From NCBI RefSeq assembly GCF_030388665.1, contig NZ_CP128846.1, forward strand, positions 4,724,501 through 4,788,500: a stretch of DNA of 64,000 nucleotides, given 5' to 3'. The notes beneath the pieces are model-generated. The model had not been told where the DNA came from and searched no databases. It was given only the letters and a program-made list of their open reading frames with translations. Source of the DNA: Streptomyces flavofungini. GTDB taxonomy: Bacteria; Actinomycetota; Actinomycetes; Streptomycetales; Streptomycetaceae. Shown piece by piece: positions 38,623-46,893 of the stretch (its first letter is position 1; the number at the start of each line of letters is the position of its first letter). A program made the translations under genes and the position numbers.

Positions 38623-40400
38623 AGCGGTGGCTCCAATCGGGCTATCGCGCGCAGGGCCTTGGGCGTGAAGCGGGACATGAGGTGGGCGCCGCGGGCCTCC
38701 GGGGTGACGGGGACGACGGCCTGATTGCGCACGACGGCGCGCAGGACGGCGTCGGCGACCTTCTCCGGGGGGTAGTTCCGCAGGCCGTAGAGGCGGGCGG
38801 ACTTCTTCTGGCGGCGCTTCTCCTCGTCGGCGGAGACCCCGGCGAAGCGGGCGGTCGAGGTGATGTTCGTGTTCACGAAGCCCGGGCAGATCGCCGAGAC
38901 CCCGATGCCCTGCCCGGCCAGCTCCGCGCGCAGGCACTCGCTGAGCATCAGGACGGCGGCCTTCGACGTGCTGTACGCCGGGAGGGCCTTGGAGGGCTGA
39001 TAGGCGGCCGCCGAAGCGGTGTTGACGATGTGTCCGCCCTGGCCGCGCTCGGCCATCTGCCTGCCGAAGAGACGGCACCCGTGGATCACGCCCCACAGGT
39101 TGACGTCGAGGACCTTCTTCCAGTCCTCGGAGCTGGTGTCGAGGAAGGATCCTGACAGGCCGATGCCGGCGTTGTTGACCAGGACGTCCACCACGCCGTA
39201 CTCCGTGGCGACCTTCTCGGCCAGCTTCTCCATGGCCTGTTCGTCGCTGACGTCGACCGTCTCCGCCCAGGCCGCCGGTGCGCCCACGAGGCGGGACAGC
39301 TCCGCCGTGCGCGCCGCGCCCTCCGCGTCCCGGTCGACGGCGATCACCCGCGCGCCCGCCTCCGCGAACGCGAACGCCGTGGCCCGCCCGATGCCGCTGC
39401 CCGCGCCCGTGACCAGGACGAGCTGGCCCGCGAACCGCTCGGCGTGCTTGCCGGGCGCCGGGGCCGCCGCGCTCGCCAGGGCCGACGGACCGCCGCCTTC
39501 GTGGGCCGAGACGAACTCCGTGATCCACGCCGTGAGCTGGTCCGGGCGGGTGCGCGGCACCCAGTGCTTGGCGGGGAGGGTGCGCCGGGTCAACTGCGGT
39601 GCCCACGACTCCAGGTCGTCGTACAGCTTCTCGGAGAGGAAGATGTCGCCGGAGGGGACGATGAGCTGCACCGGTGCGTGGGCGTAGGCGTCCGCGCGGG
39701 GCCTGCGCAGCCGGGCGCGGACGTTGTCGCGGTAGAGCCAGGCGCCGTGCGCGGCGTCCGACGGCAGCGACAGCGTGGGATAGCCGTCGGCGGGGACCTT
39801 CTCCAGGCGCCGCAGAATTTTCGGCCAGCGCTTGCCGAGCGGGCCGCGCCAGGCCAGCTCGGGCAGGACGGGGGTGTGCAGCATGTACACGTACCAGGAC
39901 TTGGCGCCCTGGGAGACGAGTTGGGCGGCGCGGCGCGGGGTCGGCCGCGTCATGCGCTTCTTGATCCAGTGCCCGAAGTGGTCGAGGGACGGCCCTGACA
40001 GCGACGTGAACGACGCGATCCGCCCCTGCGTGCGCTCGACCGTCACGAACTCCCAGGACTGCACCGAGCCCCAGTCGTGGCCCACCAGGTGCACCGGCTC
40101 GTCCGGGCTGACCGCGTCCGCGACGGCGAGGAAGTCGTCGGTGAGCTTCTCCAGGGTGAAACCGCCGCGCAGCGGCTTCGGTGCCGTCGACCTGCCGTGC
40201 CCGCGCACGTCGTAGAGCACCACGTGGAAGCGGTCCGCGAGGCGCGCGGCCACCTCGGACCACACCTCCTTGGAGTCCGGATAGCCGTGCACGAGCAGCA
40301 CCGTGGGCCGCGCCGCGTCACCCAGCTCGGCGACGCACAGCTCCACGCCGCCCGTGCGCACCCAGCGCTCCCGCGCGCCCAAGAGATCGACGGTGGTCAT
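38619..40400 (-). CDS. Alpha/beta hydrolase-SDR fusion (EphD-like)
   Basis: The 593-residue protein starts MTTVDLLGARERW. The N-terminal half (about 1-290) is an alpha/beta hydrolase of epoxide-hydrolase type: VLLVHGYPDSKEVW oxyanion region, LVGHDWGSVQSWEF nucleophile elbow (GHDWG, Asp nucleophile), and a late KHWVPRTRPDQL catalytic His. The C-terminal half (about 320-590) is a short-chain dehydrogenase: VTGAGSGIGRATAFAFAEAG, VLVNNAGIGLSG, then catalytic NTASAAAYQPSKALPAYSTSK (Ser, Tyr, Lys). The same fusion is known as EphD in Mycobacterium tuberculosis, linked to epoxy fatty-acid/mycolate metabolism. It overlaps both neighbouring genes by 4 bp. Confidence 0.9.
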   Translation of the reverse strand: MTTVDLLGARERWVRTGGVELCVAELGDAARPTVLLVHGYPDSKEVWSEVAARLADRFHVVLYDVRGHGRSTAPKPLRGGFTLEKLTDDFLAVADAVSPDEPVHLVGHDWGSVQSWEFVTVERTQGRIASFTSLSGPSLDHFGHWIKKRMTRPTPRRAAQLVSQGAKSWYVYMLHTPVLPELAWRGPLGKRWPKILRRLEKVPADGYPTLSLPSDAAHGAWLYRDNVRARLRRPRADAYAHAPVQLIVPSGDIFLSEKLYDDLESWAPQLTRRTLPAKHWVPRTRPDQLTAWITEFVSAHEGGGPSALASAAAPAPGKHAERFAGQLVLVTGAGSGIGRATAFAFAEAGARVIAVDRDAEGAARTAELSRLVGAPAAWAETVDVSDEQAMEKLAEKVATEYGVVDVLVNNAGIGLSGSFLDTSSEDWKKVLDVNLWGVIHGCRLFGRQMAERGQGGHIVNTASAAAYQPSKALPAYSTSKAAVLMLSECLRAELAGQGIGVSAICPGFVNTNITSTARFAGVSADEEKRRQKKSARLYGLRNYPPEKVADAVLRAVVRNQAVVPVTPEARGAHLMSRFTPKALRAIARLEPPL

Positions 40401-41284
40401 GCGGCAGCCCTCTCCTCGGCCCAGCGCCGCACGTGCGGCAGATCGTCGTCCAGCCAGAAGGCGCTCTGCTCGGGGTCCTTGGAGTCGGTGACGACCAGGA
40501 TCTCCTCGAACTTCGCGCCCGTGCCGCGGAAGCCCAGATGCGGCTCGACCGCCCACAGACCCGGCTGCGGCGGGTGGTCGGAGAACTTGTACGGCGACCA
40601 CAGGGGCGACCAGCCGTCCCGGTGGCCGTGCAGCGCGTCGCTGGCGAGGCCCTTCAGGGACTGCGTGCCGAACCCGAAGACGTGCGGCGAGAACCGGCGC
40701 TCCTTGACCCGGTCGACCTTGTGCGCGATGACGCCGAAGGGATACGCGCGATGGCGGTTGGCGTACCCCTGGCGGACCATGAGCCGGTCCACGTCCTCGT
40801 AGATCTCGCGCAGCGAGCGGCGCTCGCGGACCTCGCGCAGGATCAGCTCGCGGTGCGCCTCCAGGTCCGCGAGGAGCTTGTCGTGCACCGGGTTCAGGCC
40901 CAGGCAGCCGGAGTAGCCGATGTCGGCCGTGCAGCCCTGGAACACCGGGGCCATGTCGAGGATGAAGGGCATCCCCGGCTCCAGCCTGCGGTTGGTCGGG
41001 AAGAACTGCAGGGGTATGCGGAAGTTCGTGAACGCCGTGCGGTCCCCGAACCAGGCGAACGGCAGGTGGAACCAGTCCCGCACCCCCCGCTCGCGCAGCC
41101 AGTCCCGCTGCATCCGCGCCGCCTCGCGCTCCGTCACCCCCGGCTTCAGCTGGGCGGCGACGGCCTCCGCGCACGCGTACGCGAGGGCCTGCACCTGCCG
41201 GAACCCCCGCAGATCCGCGGGGAGTTCACCCTTCGATGCCGAAGTCACTGCCGAGATCCCTGCCGAGGTCATGGCTGAGGTCAT
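40397..41284 (-). CDS. M24-family metallopeptidase-like protein
   Basis: The 295-residue protein begins MTSAMTSAGISAVTS. The core is the pita-bread (M24) fold: RLEPGMPFILDMAPVFQGCT, ADIGYSGCLG (metal Asp residues), AYPFGVIAHKVDRV and the late metal Glu in LWAVEPHLGFRGTGAKFEEIL. Ligand residues are mostly retained, so peptidase or creatinase-like activity is possible, but the substrate is unknown. The ATG at 41284 is chosen from the beginning of the domain; a long arginine-rich in-frame stretch upstream looks non-coding. The stop overlaps the EphD-like start (ATGA), so it is the first gene of the coupled trio. Confidence 0.85.
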   Translation of the reverse strand: MTSAMTSAGISAVTSASKGELPADLRGFRQVQALAYACAEAVAAQLKPGVTEREAARMQRDWLRERGVRDWFHLPFAWFGDRTAFTNFRIPLQFFPTNRRLEPGMPFILDMAPVFQGCTADIGYSGCLGLNPVHDKLLADLEAHRELILREVRERRSLREIYEDVDRLMVRQGYANRHRAYPFGVIAHKVDRVKERRFSPHVFGFGTQSLKGLASDALHGHRDGWSPLWSPYKFSDHPPQPGLWAVEPHLGFRGTGAKFEEILVVTDSKDPEQSAFWLDDDLPHVRRWAEERAAA

Positions 41285-41610
41285 GCCACCGTCCGTCCGT
41301 CGTGTCCGCACGCGCCGTGTCGCTCGCGCGCCGTGTCCGCGCACGCGCCGTCCCGCTCGCGCCCGCGCTCCGTCGTCTCCGTACGCGCTCGTAACTTGAC
41401 ACTGATGAATGTGACAATGGCTGACGGCTGCGTCAATAGTTCTGCCCAACCCCGCGGGACAGGTCCGGAAGTTCCCCGACGCCGTACCCGGGGGAACCTG
41501 TAGGGGGCGACTTACGGACGACCCTTACGGGCCCGTAATACTCGAGAGTGACGGTCGATCGAGCCTCAGGGCTGACGCCTTCGTGTGGCCCACGCCACTA
41601 CGTTCGAACC
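41285..41610. other. 326-bp divergent region between M24 operon and ABC operon
   Basis: No gene is supported. On the minus strand TTGTCA is followed after 17 bp by TTACGA (near 41391-41419), a weak promoter for the M24 operon. TGACA occurs as direct repeats at 41397 and 41411. The segment 41290-41390 is a run of arginine-coding-like CGC/CGTGTCC repeats. Confidence 0.35.
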
Positions 41611-42660
41611 GTGACTGTGATCGCGACCGAAAGCCTGAGCATGCGGTTCCCCCGGGTGACCGCGCTTGACCGGCTCTCCATGGACATCGGACCCGGTGTG
41701 ACCGGACTCGTCGGGGCCAACGGAGCCGGCAAGTCCACATTGATCAAGATCCTGCTGGGTCTGTCCCCCGCCACGGAGGGCCGCGCCGCCGTGCTCGGAC
41801 TCGACGTCGCCACCGAGGGCGGCCGGATTCGTGAGCGCGTCGGCTACATGCCCGAGCACGACTGCCTGCCGCCCGACGTCTCGGCCACCGAGTTCGTCGT
41901 CCACATGGCACGCATGTCGGGCCTGCCGCCGGCCGCCGCGCGCGAACGCACCGCGGACACCCTGCGCCATGTCGGGCTCTACGAAGAGCGCTACCGCCCC
42001 ATCGGCGGCTACTCGACCGGCATGAAGCAGCGCGTGAAGCTCGCCCAGGCGCTGGTGCACGACCCGCAGCTGGTCTTCCTCGACGAGCCGACCAACGGCC
42101 TCGACCCGGTCGGCCGCGACGAGATGCTCGCCCTGATCCGCCGCGTGCACACCGACTTCGGCATCTCGGTCCTCGTCACCTCGCACCTCCTGGGCGAACT
42201 GGAGCGCACCTGCGACCACGTCGTCGTCATCGACGGCGGCAAGCTCCTGCGCTCCAGCTCCACCACGGACTTCACCCAGAGCACGACGACCCTCGCCATC
42301 GAGGTCACCGACAGCGACGAGCACCCGGACGGCACCGCCGCCCTGCGCGCGGCCCTCCAGGGCCGCGGCGTCGCCACCCAGGACGACAACGGCGGCCTCC
42401 CCGGCGCCGGGCACACCGTGCTCCTGGAGGCGGCGGACGAGGACACCTACGACCTCGTCCGGGACGTCGTCGCCGACCTCGGCCTCGGCCTGGTCCGCAT
42501 GGAACAGCGCAGGCACCAGATCGCGGAGGTCTTCCGCACCGACGAGTCCGGCCGGTCCGGCAAGCCCGACGAGAGCGACCAGGCGTCCGCGCGCGCCGTC
42601 GCCTGGGCGGCCGCAGCCGCCGAGCAGACGCAGACGGGAGGCGGCCGCGATGCCCGCTGA
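41611..42660 (+). CDS. ABC-2-type transporter ATPase
   Basis: The 349-residue ATPase (GTG start) has Walker A GANGAGKSTLIKILLG near residues 34-49, signature YSTGMKQRVKLAQALVHDP, Walker B LVFLDEPTNGLDPVG and switch His in LVTSHLLGELE. The 40-residue C-terminal tail is low-complexity. It pairs with the permease gene that overlaps its 3' end by 11 bp. Such two-component systems export drugs, lipids or polysaccharides; the substrate is not apparent. It is the first gene of a four-gene operon. Confidence 0.9.
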   Translation: MTVIATESLSMRFPRVTALDRLSMDIGPGVTGLVGANGAGKSTLIKILLGLSPATEGRAAVLGLDVATEGGRIRERVGYMPEHDCLPPDVSATEFVVHMARMSGLPPAAARERTADTLRHVGLYEERYRPIGGYSTGMKQRVKLAQALVHDPQLVFLDEPTNGLDPVGRDEMLALIRRVHTDFGISVLVTSHLLGELERTCDHVVVIDGGKLLRSSSTTDFTQSTTTLAIEVTDSDEHPDGTAALRAALQGRGVATQDDNGGLPGAGHTVLLEAADEDTYDLVRDVVADLGLGLVRMEQRRHQIAEVFRTDESGRSGKPDESDQASARAVAWAAAAAEQTQTGGGRDAR

Positions 42661-43531
42661 CTCCACCCAGATCCACAACATCGGCTACCGCCACTACGAC
42701 GGCCAGCGCCTCGGCCGCGCGTACGCCACCCGCTCGCTGTTCTCGCAGAGCCTGCGCGGCGCCTACGGCCTCGGCCGCTCCGCCAAGTCCAAGGTCCTGC
42801 CGATGATCCTCTTCGGGGTCATGTGCGCCCCCGCGTTGATCATGGTCGCGGTCGCGGTGGCCACCAAGGCCAACGACCTCCCCGTCGACTACACGCGCTA
42901 CGCGATCCTGCTCCAGGCCGTCATCGGCCTCTACCTGGCCGCGCAGGCGCCGCAGACGGTCTCCAGGGACCTGCGGTTCAAGACCGTGCCCCTGTACTTC
43001 TCGCGCCCCATCGAACGCGTCGACTACGTACGCGCCAAGTTCGCGGCACTCGCGAGCGCCCTGTTCATCCTCACGGCCTTCCCGCTGGTCGTGCTCTACG
43101 TAGGCGCGCTGCTCGCCAAGCTCGACTTCGCCGACCAGACGAAGGGCTTCGCCCAGGGGCTCGTCTCCGTGGCGCTGCTGTCCGTGCTGTTCTCCGGGAT
43201 CGCACTGGTCATCTCCGCGGTGACCCCGCGCCGCGGCTTCGGCATCGCCGCCGTCATCGCCGTCCTGACCATCTCCTACGGAGCGGTCTCCACCGTCCAG
43301 GCCATCGCCCACGAACAGGGCAGCTCCGGAGCCATCAGCTGGCTCGGCCTGTTCTCGCCGATCACCCTCATCGACGGCGTGCAGACCGCCTTCCTGGGAG
43401 CCACGTCCGCCTTCCCCGGGGAGCAGGGCCCCTCGGCCGGTACGGGCGTCGTGTACGTCCTCGTCGTCCTCGCCCTCATCGCAGGCAGCTACGCCGGCCT
43501 GATGCGCCGCTACCGAAAGGCCGGGCTCTAG
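42650..43531 (+). CDS. ABC-2-type transporter permease (first)
   Basis: The 293-residue protein begins MPADSTQIHNIGYRHYDGQR; the 'NIGYRHYDG' opening is typical of ABC-2 permeases encoded next to such ATPases in Streptomyces. About six helices follow, with FKTVPLYFSRPIERVDYVRAK between helices 2 and 3. It forms the membrane pore with the ATPase encoded just upstream (11-bp overlap). Its 3' end is 49 bp before the next ATPase gene. Confidence 0.88.
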   Translation: MPADSTQIHNIGYRHYDGQRLGRAYATRSLFSQSLRGAYGLGRSAKSKVLPMILFGVMCAPALIMVAVAVATKANDLPVDYTRYAILLQAVIGLYLAAQAPQTVSRDLRFKTVPLYFSRPIERVDYVRAKFAALASALFILTAFPLVVLYVGALLAKLDFADQTKGFAQGLVSVALLSVLFSGIALVISAVTPRRGFGIAAVIAVLTISYGAVSTVQAIAHEQGSSGAISWLGLFSPITLIDGVQTAFLGATSAFPGEQGPSAGTGVVYVLVVLALIAGSYAGLMRRYRKAGL

Positions 43532-43580
43532 CCATGTCCCTCCCGTCTCCCACCACCCTCCCAAGGAATGGGCTGCGCCC

Positions 43581-44492
43581 ATGAGCTCTCTGCGCATCGA
43601 CCACGTCTCCCGCTGGTTCGGCAACGTGGTGGCGGTCAACGACATCACGATGACCATCAGCCCCGGAGTCACCGGCCTGCTCGGCCCGAACGGCGCCGGG
43701 AAGTCCACCCTCATCAGCATGATGGGCGGTTTCCTCGCCCCCTCCACGGGCAGCGTCACCCTCGACGAGCGGCCCACCTGGCGCAACGAGGAGATCTACA
43801 AGCACCTGGGCATCGTCCCCGAGCGCGAGGGGATGTACGACTTCCTCACCGGCCGCGAATTCGTCGTCGCCAACGCCGAGTTGCACGGCCTCGGCAAGAA
43901 GGCCGCCCAGCGCGCCCTCGCCACGGTCGAGATGGAGTACGCGCAGGACCGCAAGATCTCCACGTACTCCAAGGGCATGCGGCAGCGCGTGAAGATGGCC
44001 TCCGCGCTCGTCCACGAGCCGTCCGTGCTGCTGCTCGACGAGCCCTTCAACGGCATGGACCCGCGCCAGCGCATGCAACTCATGGAGCTGCTGCGCACGA
44101 TGGGCGACGAGGGCCGCACCGTCCTGTTCTCCTCGCACATCCTCGAAGAGGTCGAACAGCTCGCCTCGCACATCGAGGTGATCGTCGCCGGACGCCACGC
44201 GGCCAGCGGCGACTTCCGCAAGATCCGCCGCCTGATGACGGACCGGCCGCACCGCTACCTGGTGCGCTCCAGCGACGACCGCACGCTCGCCGCCGCACTC
44301 ATCGCCGACCCGTCCACCGCGGGCATCGAAGTCGACCTCGACGAGGGCGCGCTGCGCATCCAGGCCGTCGACTTCGGGCGCTTCACCACCCTGTTGCCAC
44401 GCATCGCCCGCGAACACGGCATCCGGCTCCTGACCGTCTCGCCCTCGGACGAGTCGCTCGAGTCGGTCTTCTCCTACCTCGTCGCGGCCTGA
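43581..44492 (+). CDS. ABC-2-type transporter ATPase (second)
   Basis: The 303-residue ATPase has Walker A GPNGAGKSTLISMMGG near 33-48, signature YSKGMRQRVKMASALVHEP, Walker B VLLLDEPFNGMDPRQ and LFSSHILEEVEQLA. The C-terminal domain (LVRSSDDRTLAAALIADPS on) is shorter than in the first ATPase. It follows the first permease by 49 bp and is 11 bp from the second permease gene. The two ATPases are clear paralogues, so the operon arose by duplication or encodes one exporter with two different pairs. Confidence 0.9.
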   Translation: MSSLRIDHVSRWFGNVVAVNDITMTISPGVTGLLGPNGAGKSTLISMMGGFLAPSTGSVTLDERPTWRNEEIYKHLGIVPEREGMYDFLTGREFVVANAELHGLGKKAAQRALATVEMEYAQDRKISTYSKGMRQRVKMASALVHEPSVLLLDEPFNGMDPRQRMQLMELLRTMGDEGRTVLFSSHILEEVEQLASHIEVIVAGRHAASGDFRKIRRLMTDRPHRYLVRSSDDRTLAAALIADPSTAGIEVDLDEGALRIQAVDFGRFTTLLPRIAREHGIRLLTVSPSDESLESVFSYLVAA

Positions 44493-44503
44493 AGGGAGCC
44501 ACC

Positions 44504-45226
44504 GTGTACGACCCCACTGTCGCCCGGCTCACCTACCGGGCCCTCCTCGGCCGCCGCCGAGCGCTCATCCTGTTCGCCCTGCCGCTGCTGCTCATCGTCA
44601 TCTCCGTGGCGGTACGCGCCCTCAGCGGCGCCGACGACCAGGTCGCCTCCGACCTGCTCGGCGGGTTCGCGCTCGCCACGATGGTGCCGATCATCGGCGT
44701 CATCGCGGGCACCGGCGCGATCGGCCCCGAGATCGACGACGGCTCCGTGCTCTACCTGCTGTCCAAGCCGGTCAAACGGCCCACGATCATCGTCACCAAG
44801 CTCACCGTCGCCATCGCCGTCACCATGGCGTTCTCGGCGCTCCCGACGTTCATCGCGGGCACGATCCTCAACGGCAACGGCCAGCAGATCGCCGTCGCCT
44901 ACACCATCGCCGCCCTCGTCTCCTCCATCGCGTACGCGGCGATCTTCCTGCTGCTCGGCACGGTCACCCGGCACGCGGTGGTCTTCGGCCTCGTGTACGC
45001 CCTGGTGTGGGAGGCGCTGTTCGGATCCCTGGTCTCCGGGGCGCGCACGCTCAGCGTGCAGCAGTGGTCCCTCGCCGTCGCCCACAAGGCCGCGGACGGC
45101 GGTGACCTGGTCACCTCCGACGTGGGCCTGCCCGCCGGGGTGATCCTGCTGATCGTGGTCACGGCCGGGGCCACGTGGTTCGCCGGGCAGAAGCTGCGGA
45201 CGCTGACGCTGGCCGGCGACGAGTAG
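44504..45226 (+). CDS. ABC-2-type transporter permease (second)
   Basis: The 240-residue protein begins at a GTG (VYDPTVARLTYRALLGRRRA) with GAAGGGAG upstream. It has about six helices, including the first at LILFALPLLLIVISVAV and IPEIDDGSVLYLLSKPVKRP between helices 2 and 3, which is the ABC-2 permease pattern. It pairs with the second ATPase, 11 bp upstream. It is the last gene of the operon, followed by a 14-bp minisatellite and no obvious strong hairpin. Confidence 0.88.
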   Translation: MYDPTVARLTYRALLGRRRALILFALPLLLIVISVAVRALSGADDQVASDLLGGFALATMVPIIGVIAGTGAIGPEIDDGSVLYLLSKPVKRPTIIVTKLTVAIAVTMAFSALPTFIAGTILNGNGQQIAVAYTIAALVSSIAYAAIFLLLGTVTRHAVVFGLVYALVWEALFGSLVSGARTLSVQQWSLAVAHKAADGGDLVTSDVGLPAGVILLIVVTAGATWFAGQKLRTLTLAGDE

Positions 45227-45312
45227 GTGCTCGAAGTCGGGCGCTCGAAGTCGGGCGCTCGAAGTCGGGCGCTTGAAGCCGGGCGCCTGAAGCCGGGTCG
45301 CCTGGAGTCAGG
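45227..45312. repeat. 14-bp minisatellite (about 6-7 units) after the ABC operon
   Basis: Five exact-length 14-bp units, GTGCTCGAAGTCGG then GCGCTCGAAGTCGG twice, GCGCTTGAAGCCGG and GCGCCTGAAGCCGG, run from 45227 to 45296; a 16-bp unit and a truncated one follow. The first unit starts at the base after the permease stop codon. Confidence 0.92.
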
Positions 45313-45398
45313 TGCTTGAAGTCTTGACGTCGTCTTCACCCTCCCACCCGGACACTGGTGGGAGGGGGATGCTTCAGCTGTTGCCAGGAGGTGCCGCG

Positions 45399-45674
45399 AT
45401 GGCATCGGACAAGGGACGGGACGAAGAGGCCGGGGAAGCCGGGGCCACCGGCGGGACCGGTGGCCCCGGGAGCGCCGGGGACGAGCAGTGGGACGACGTG
45501 GTCCTCGACGACGACTTCGTCCGGTCCGCGGCGGCCGCCGAGCCGTCGGCCCGCGCCCGGATGCTCTCCGCCCGGTGGCGGGACCGGGCGCCCGAGCCGC
45601 AGCCCTGGCGGTCCGACGAGCCGCCCGCCGGGTGGTTCTTCAGCCGGCGGCGCAAGAAGCGGCGCCGGAAGTAG
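45399..45674 (+). CDS. Small conserved-looking hypothetical protein (91 aa)
   Basis: The ATG at 45399 has an ideal AGGAGG seven bases upstream. The 91-residue product is hydrophilic: an acidic, glycine-rich first third (MASDKGRDEEAGEAG...), a DVVLDDDFVRSAAAAEPSAR middle, and a strongly basic end RRRKKRRRK preceded by WFFSR. It has no membrane segment. Such acidic-then-basic small proteins occur next to ABC genes in Streptomyces but I cannot name a function. It is 172 bp after the ABC operon and transcribed in the same direction. Confidence 0.75.
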   Translation: MASDKGRDEEAGEAGATGGTGGPGSAGDEQWDDVVLDDDFVRSAAAAEPSARARMLSARWRDRAPEPQPWRSDEPPAGWFFSRRRKKRRRK

Positions 45675-46062
45675 AGCTCCAGCCGGCCGCTTCTGCGGCG
45701 GGAAAAATCGGTGGCGGGGCAGGGTCGCGGTCGGCAGAGTAGGGGATGTCACCGCGTCGGGGCCTCGCCCCGGTGCTCACCTTCTGGGAGAGGAGCCGAC
45801 GATGTTCAACCACCCGTCGTCGTGCTCCCGGCAGGGCGGTCCGAGGCAGGCTCCGGAGTAGTCACTGCACTCCGTCCGAGCCCGCGCCACGGGGGATCGC
45901 CCGGGGCGGCCGCTTCGAGCGCGCACGTTTCGCTGCGCGGGCCGCCCACCCAACGTCGCACTGGCCGGGCCTGGGGTCACGGGAACTTCCCGTGCCCCGG
46001 GTCCGGCCTTCTGCACGTCCACGTCGCAGTGGCTGTCGGCCGGGGCTGTACGCGGAGCCGCC
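45675..46062 (+). other. 388-bp gap holding a 19-codon ORF with strong RBS
   Basis: Apart from the short ORF at 45802, I see no gene. Hairpin-forming blocks include GGGGCCTCGCCCC near 45760 and GGGAACTTCCCGTG near 45975. GTCGG...CCGAC sequences flank the RBS of the small ORF. Confidence 0.5.
45802..45861 (+). CDS. Possible 19-residue peptide gene
   Basis: ATG at 45802 reads MFNHPSSCSRQGGPRQAPE and stops at TAG 45859-45861. GAGAGGAG (45788-45795) is an excellent ribosome binding site. No similar peptide is known to me. The plus-strand genes end before it and the next gene is on the minus strand, so it is an orphan ORF or part of a structured RNA. Confidence 0.35.
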   Translation: MFNHPSSCSRQGGPRQAPE

Positions 46063-46893
46063 TTACGGCAGCAACCGCTCCAGGACCACCGCGATGCCGT
46101 CCTCCTCGTTCGAGGCCGTGACCTCGTTCGCCACTGCCTTGAGGTCCTCGTGGGCGTTGGCCATGGCTACGCCGTGGGCGGACCAGGCGAACATCGGAAT
46201 GTCGTTGGGCATGTCGCCGAAGGCGATCGTGTCCGCGGCCTTCACGCCGAGGCGCCGGGCGGCGAGGGACAGGCCCGTCGCCTTCGTCAGGCCGAGCGGC
46301 AGGAGTTCCACTATGCCCGCGCCCGCCATCGTGACGCCGACCAGATCGCCCGCGGCCTGCTGCGCCACGGCCGCCAACTCGTCGTCGGTCAGCCGGGGAT
46401 GCTGGACGTACACCTTGTTGAGCGGTGCCGACCACAGCTCCGCGACGTCGGTGAACGGGACGGCGGGGAGCGGGCCCTCCTGGACCACGTACCCGGGGCC
46501 GACCAGGACCTCGCCCTCCAGGCCGTCGCGGCTCGCGGCGAGCGCCAGCGGGCCGACCTCCGCCTCGATCTTGGCGAGGGCCAGGCCCGCGAGCTGGCGG
46601 TCCAGGGTCACGGAGGTCAGCAGCCGGTGCTCGCCCGCGTGGTAGACCTGCGCGCCCTGGCCGCACACGGCGATGCCCTCGTAGCCGAGGTCGTCGAGGA
46701 CGTGCCGGGTCCAGGCGACGGAGCGGCCGGTGACGATGATGTGGGCCGCGCCCGCCGCGGTGGCCGCCGTGAGCGCGTCCCGGGTGCGCGCCGAGACCGT
46801 GTCGTCGGGGGACAGGAGCGTCCCGTCGAGGTCGGTCGCGACGAGCGGGTACGGAAAGGACGGGCCGGAGCCGCCCGTGGGCTCGGTGCTCAC
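46063..46893 (-). CDS. Cof-type HAD phosphatase (IIB), serS-coupled
   Basis: The 276-residue protein begins at a GTG (46893) with HAD motif [15 protein letters not shown] near residues 16-29, motif [11 protein letters not shown] near 53-61 and motif [14 protein letters not shown] near 218-229. The IIB cap lies between. It resembles the HAD enzyme at 33700. The start codon overlaps the serS stop (GTGA), so it is translated from the serS message; this pairing with serS is typical of Streptomyces. It may hydrolyse a metabolic phosphoester; the substrate is unknown. Confidence 0.88.
   Translation of the reverse strand: MSTEPTGGSGPSFPYPLVATDLDGTLLSPDDTVSARTRDALTAATAAGAAHIIVTGRSVAWTRHVLDDLGYEGIAVCGQGAQVYHAGEHRLLTSVTLDRQLAGLALAKIEAEVGPLALAASRDGLEGEVLVGPGYVVQEGPLPAVPFTDVAELWSAPLNKVYVQHPRLTDDELAAVAQQAAGDLVGVTMAGAGIVELLPLGLTKATGLSLAARRLGVKAADTIAFGDMPNDIPMFAWSAHGVAMANAHEDLKAVANEVTASNEEDGIAVVLERLLP

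Noticed and set aside
41611..45226. Antibiotic biosynthetic cluster because of ABC exporters and MFS/LLM genes
   Set aside because: No synthase, ligase or tailoring cluster is present; these genes are scattered among housekeeping genes.
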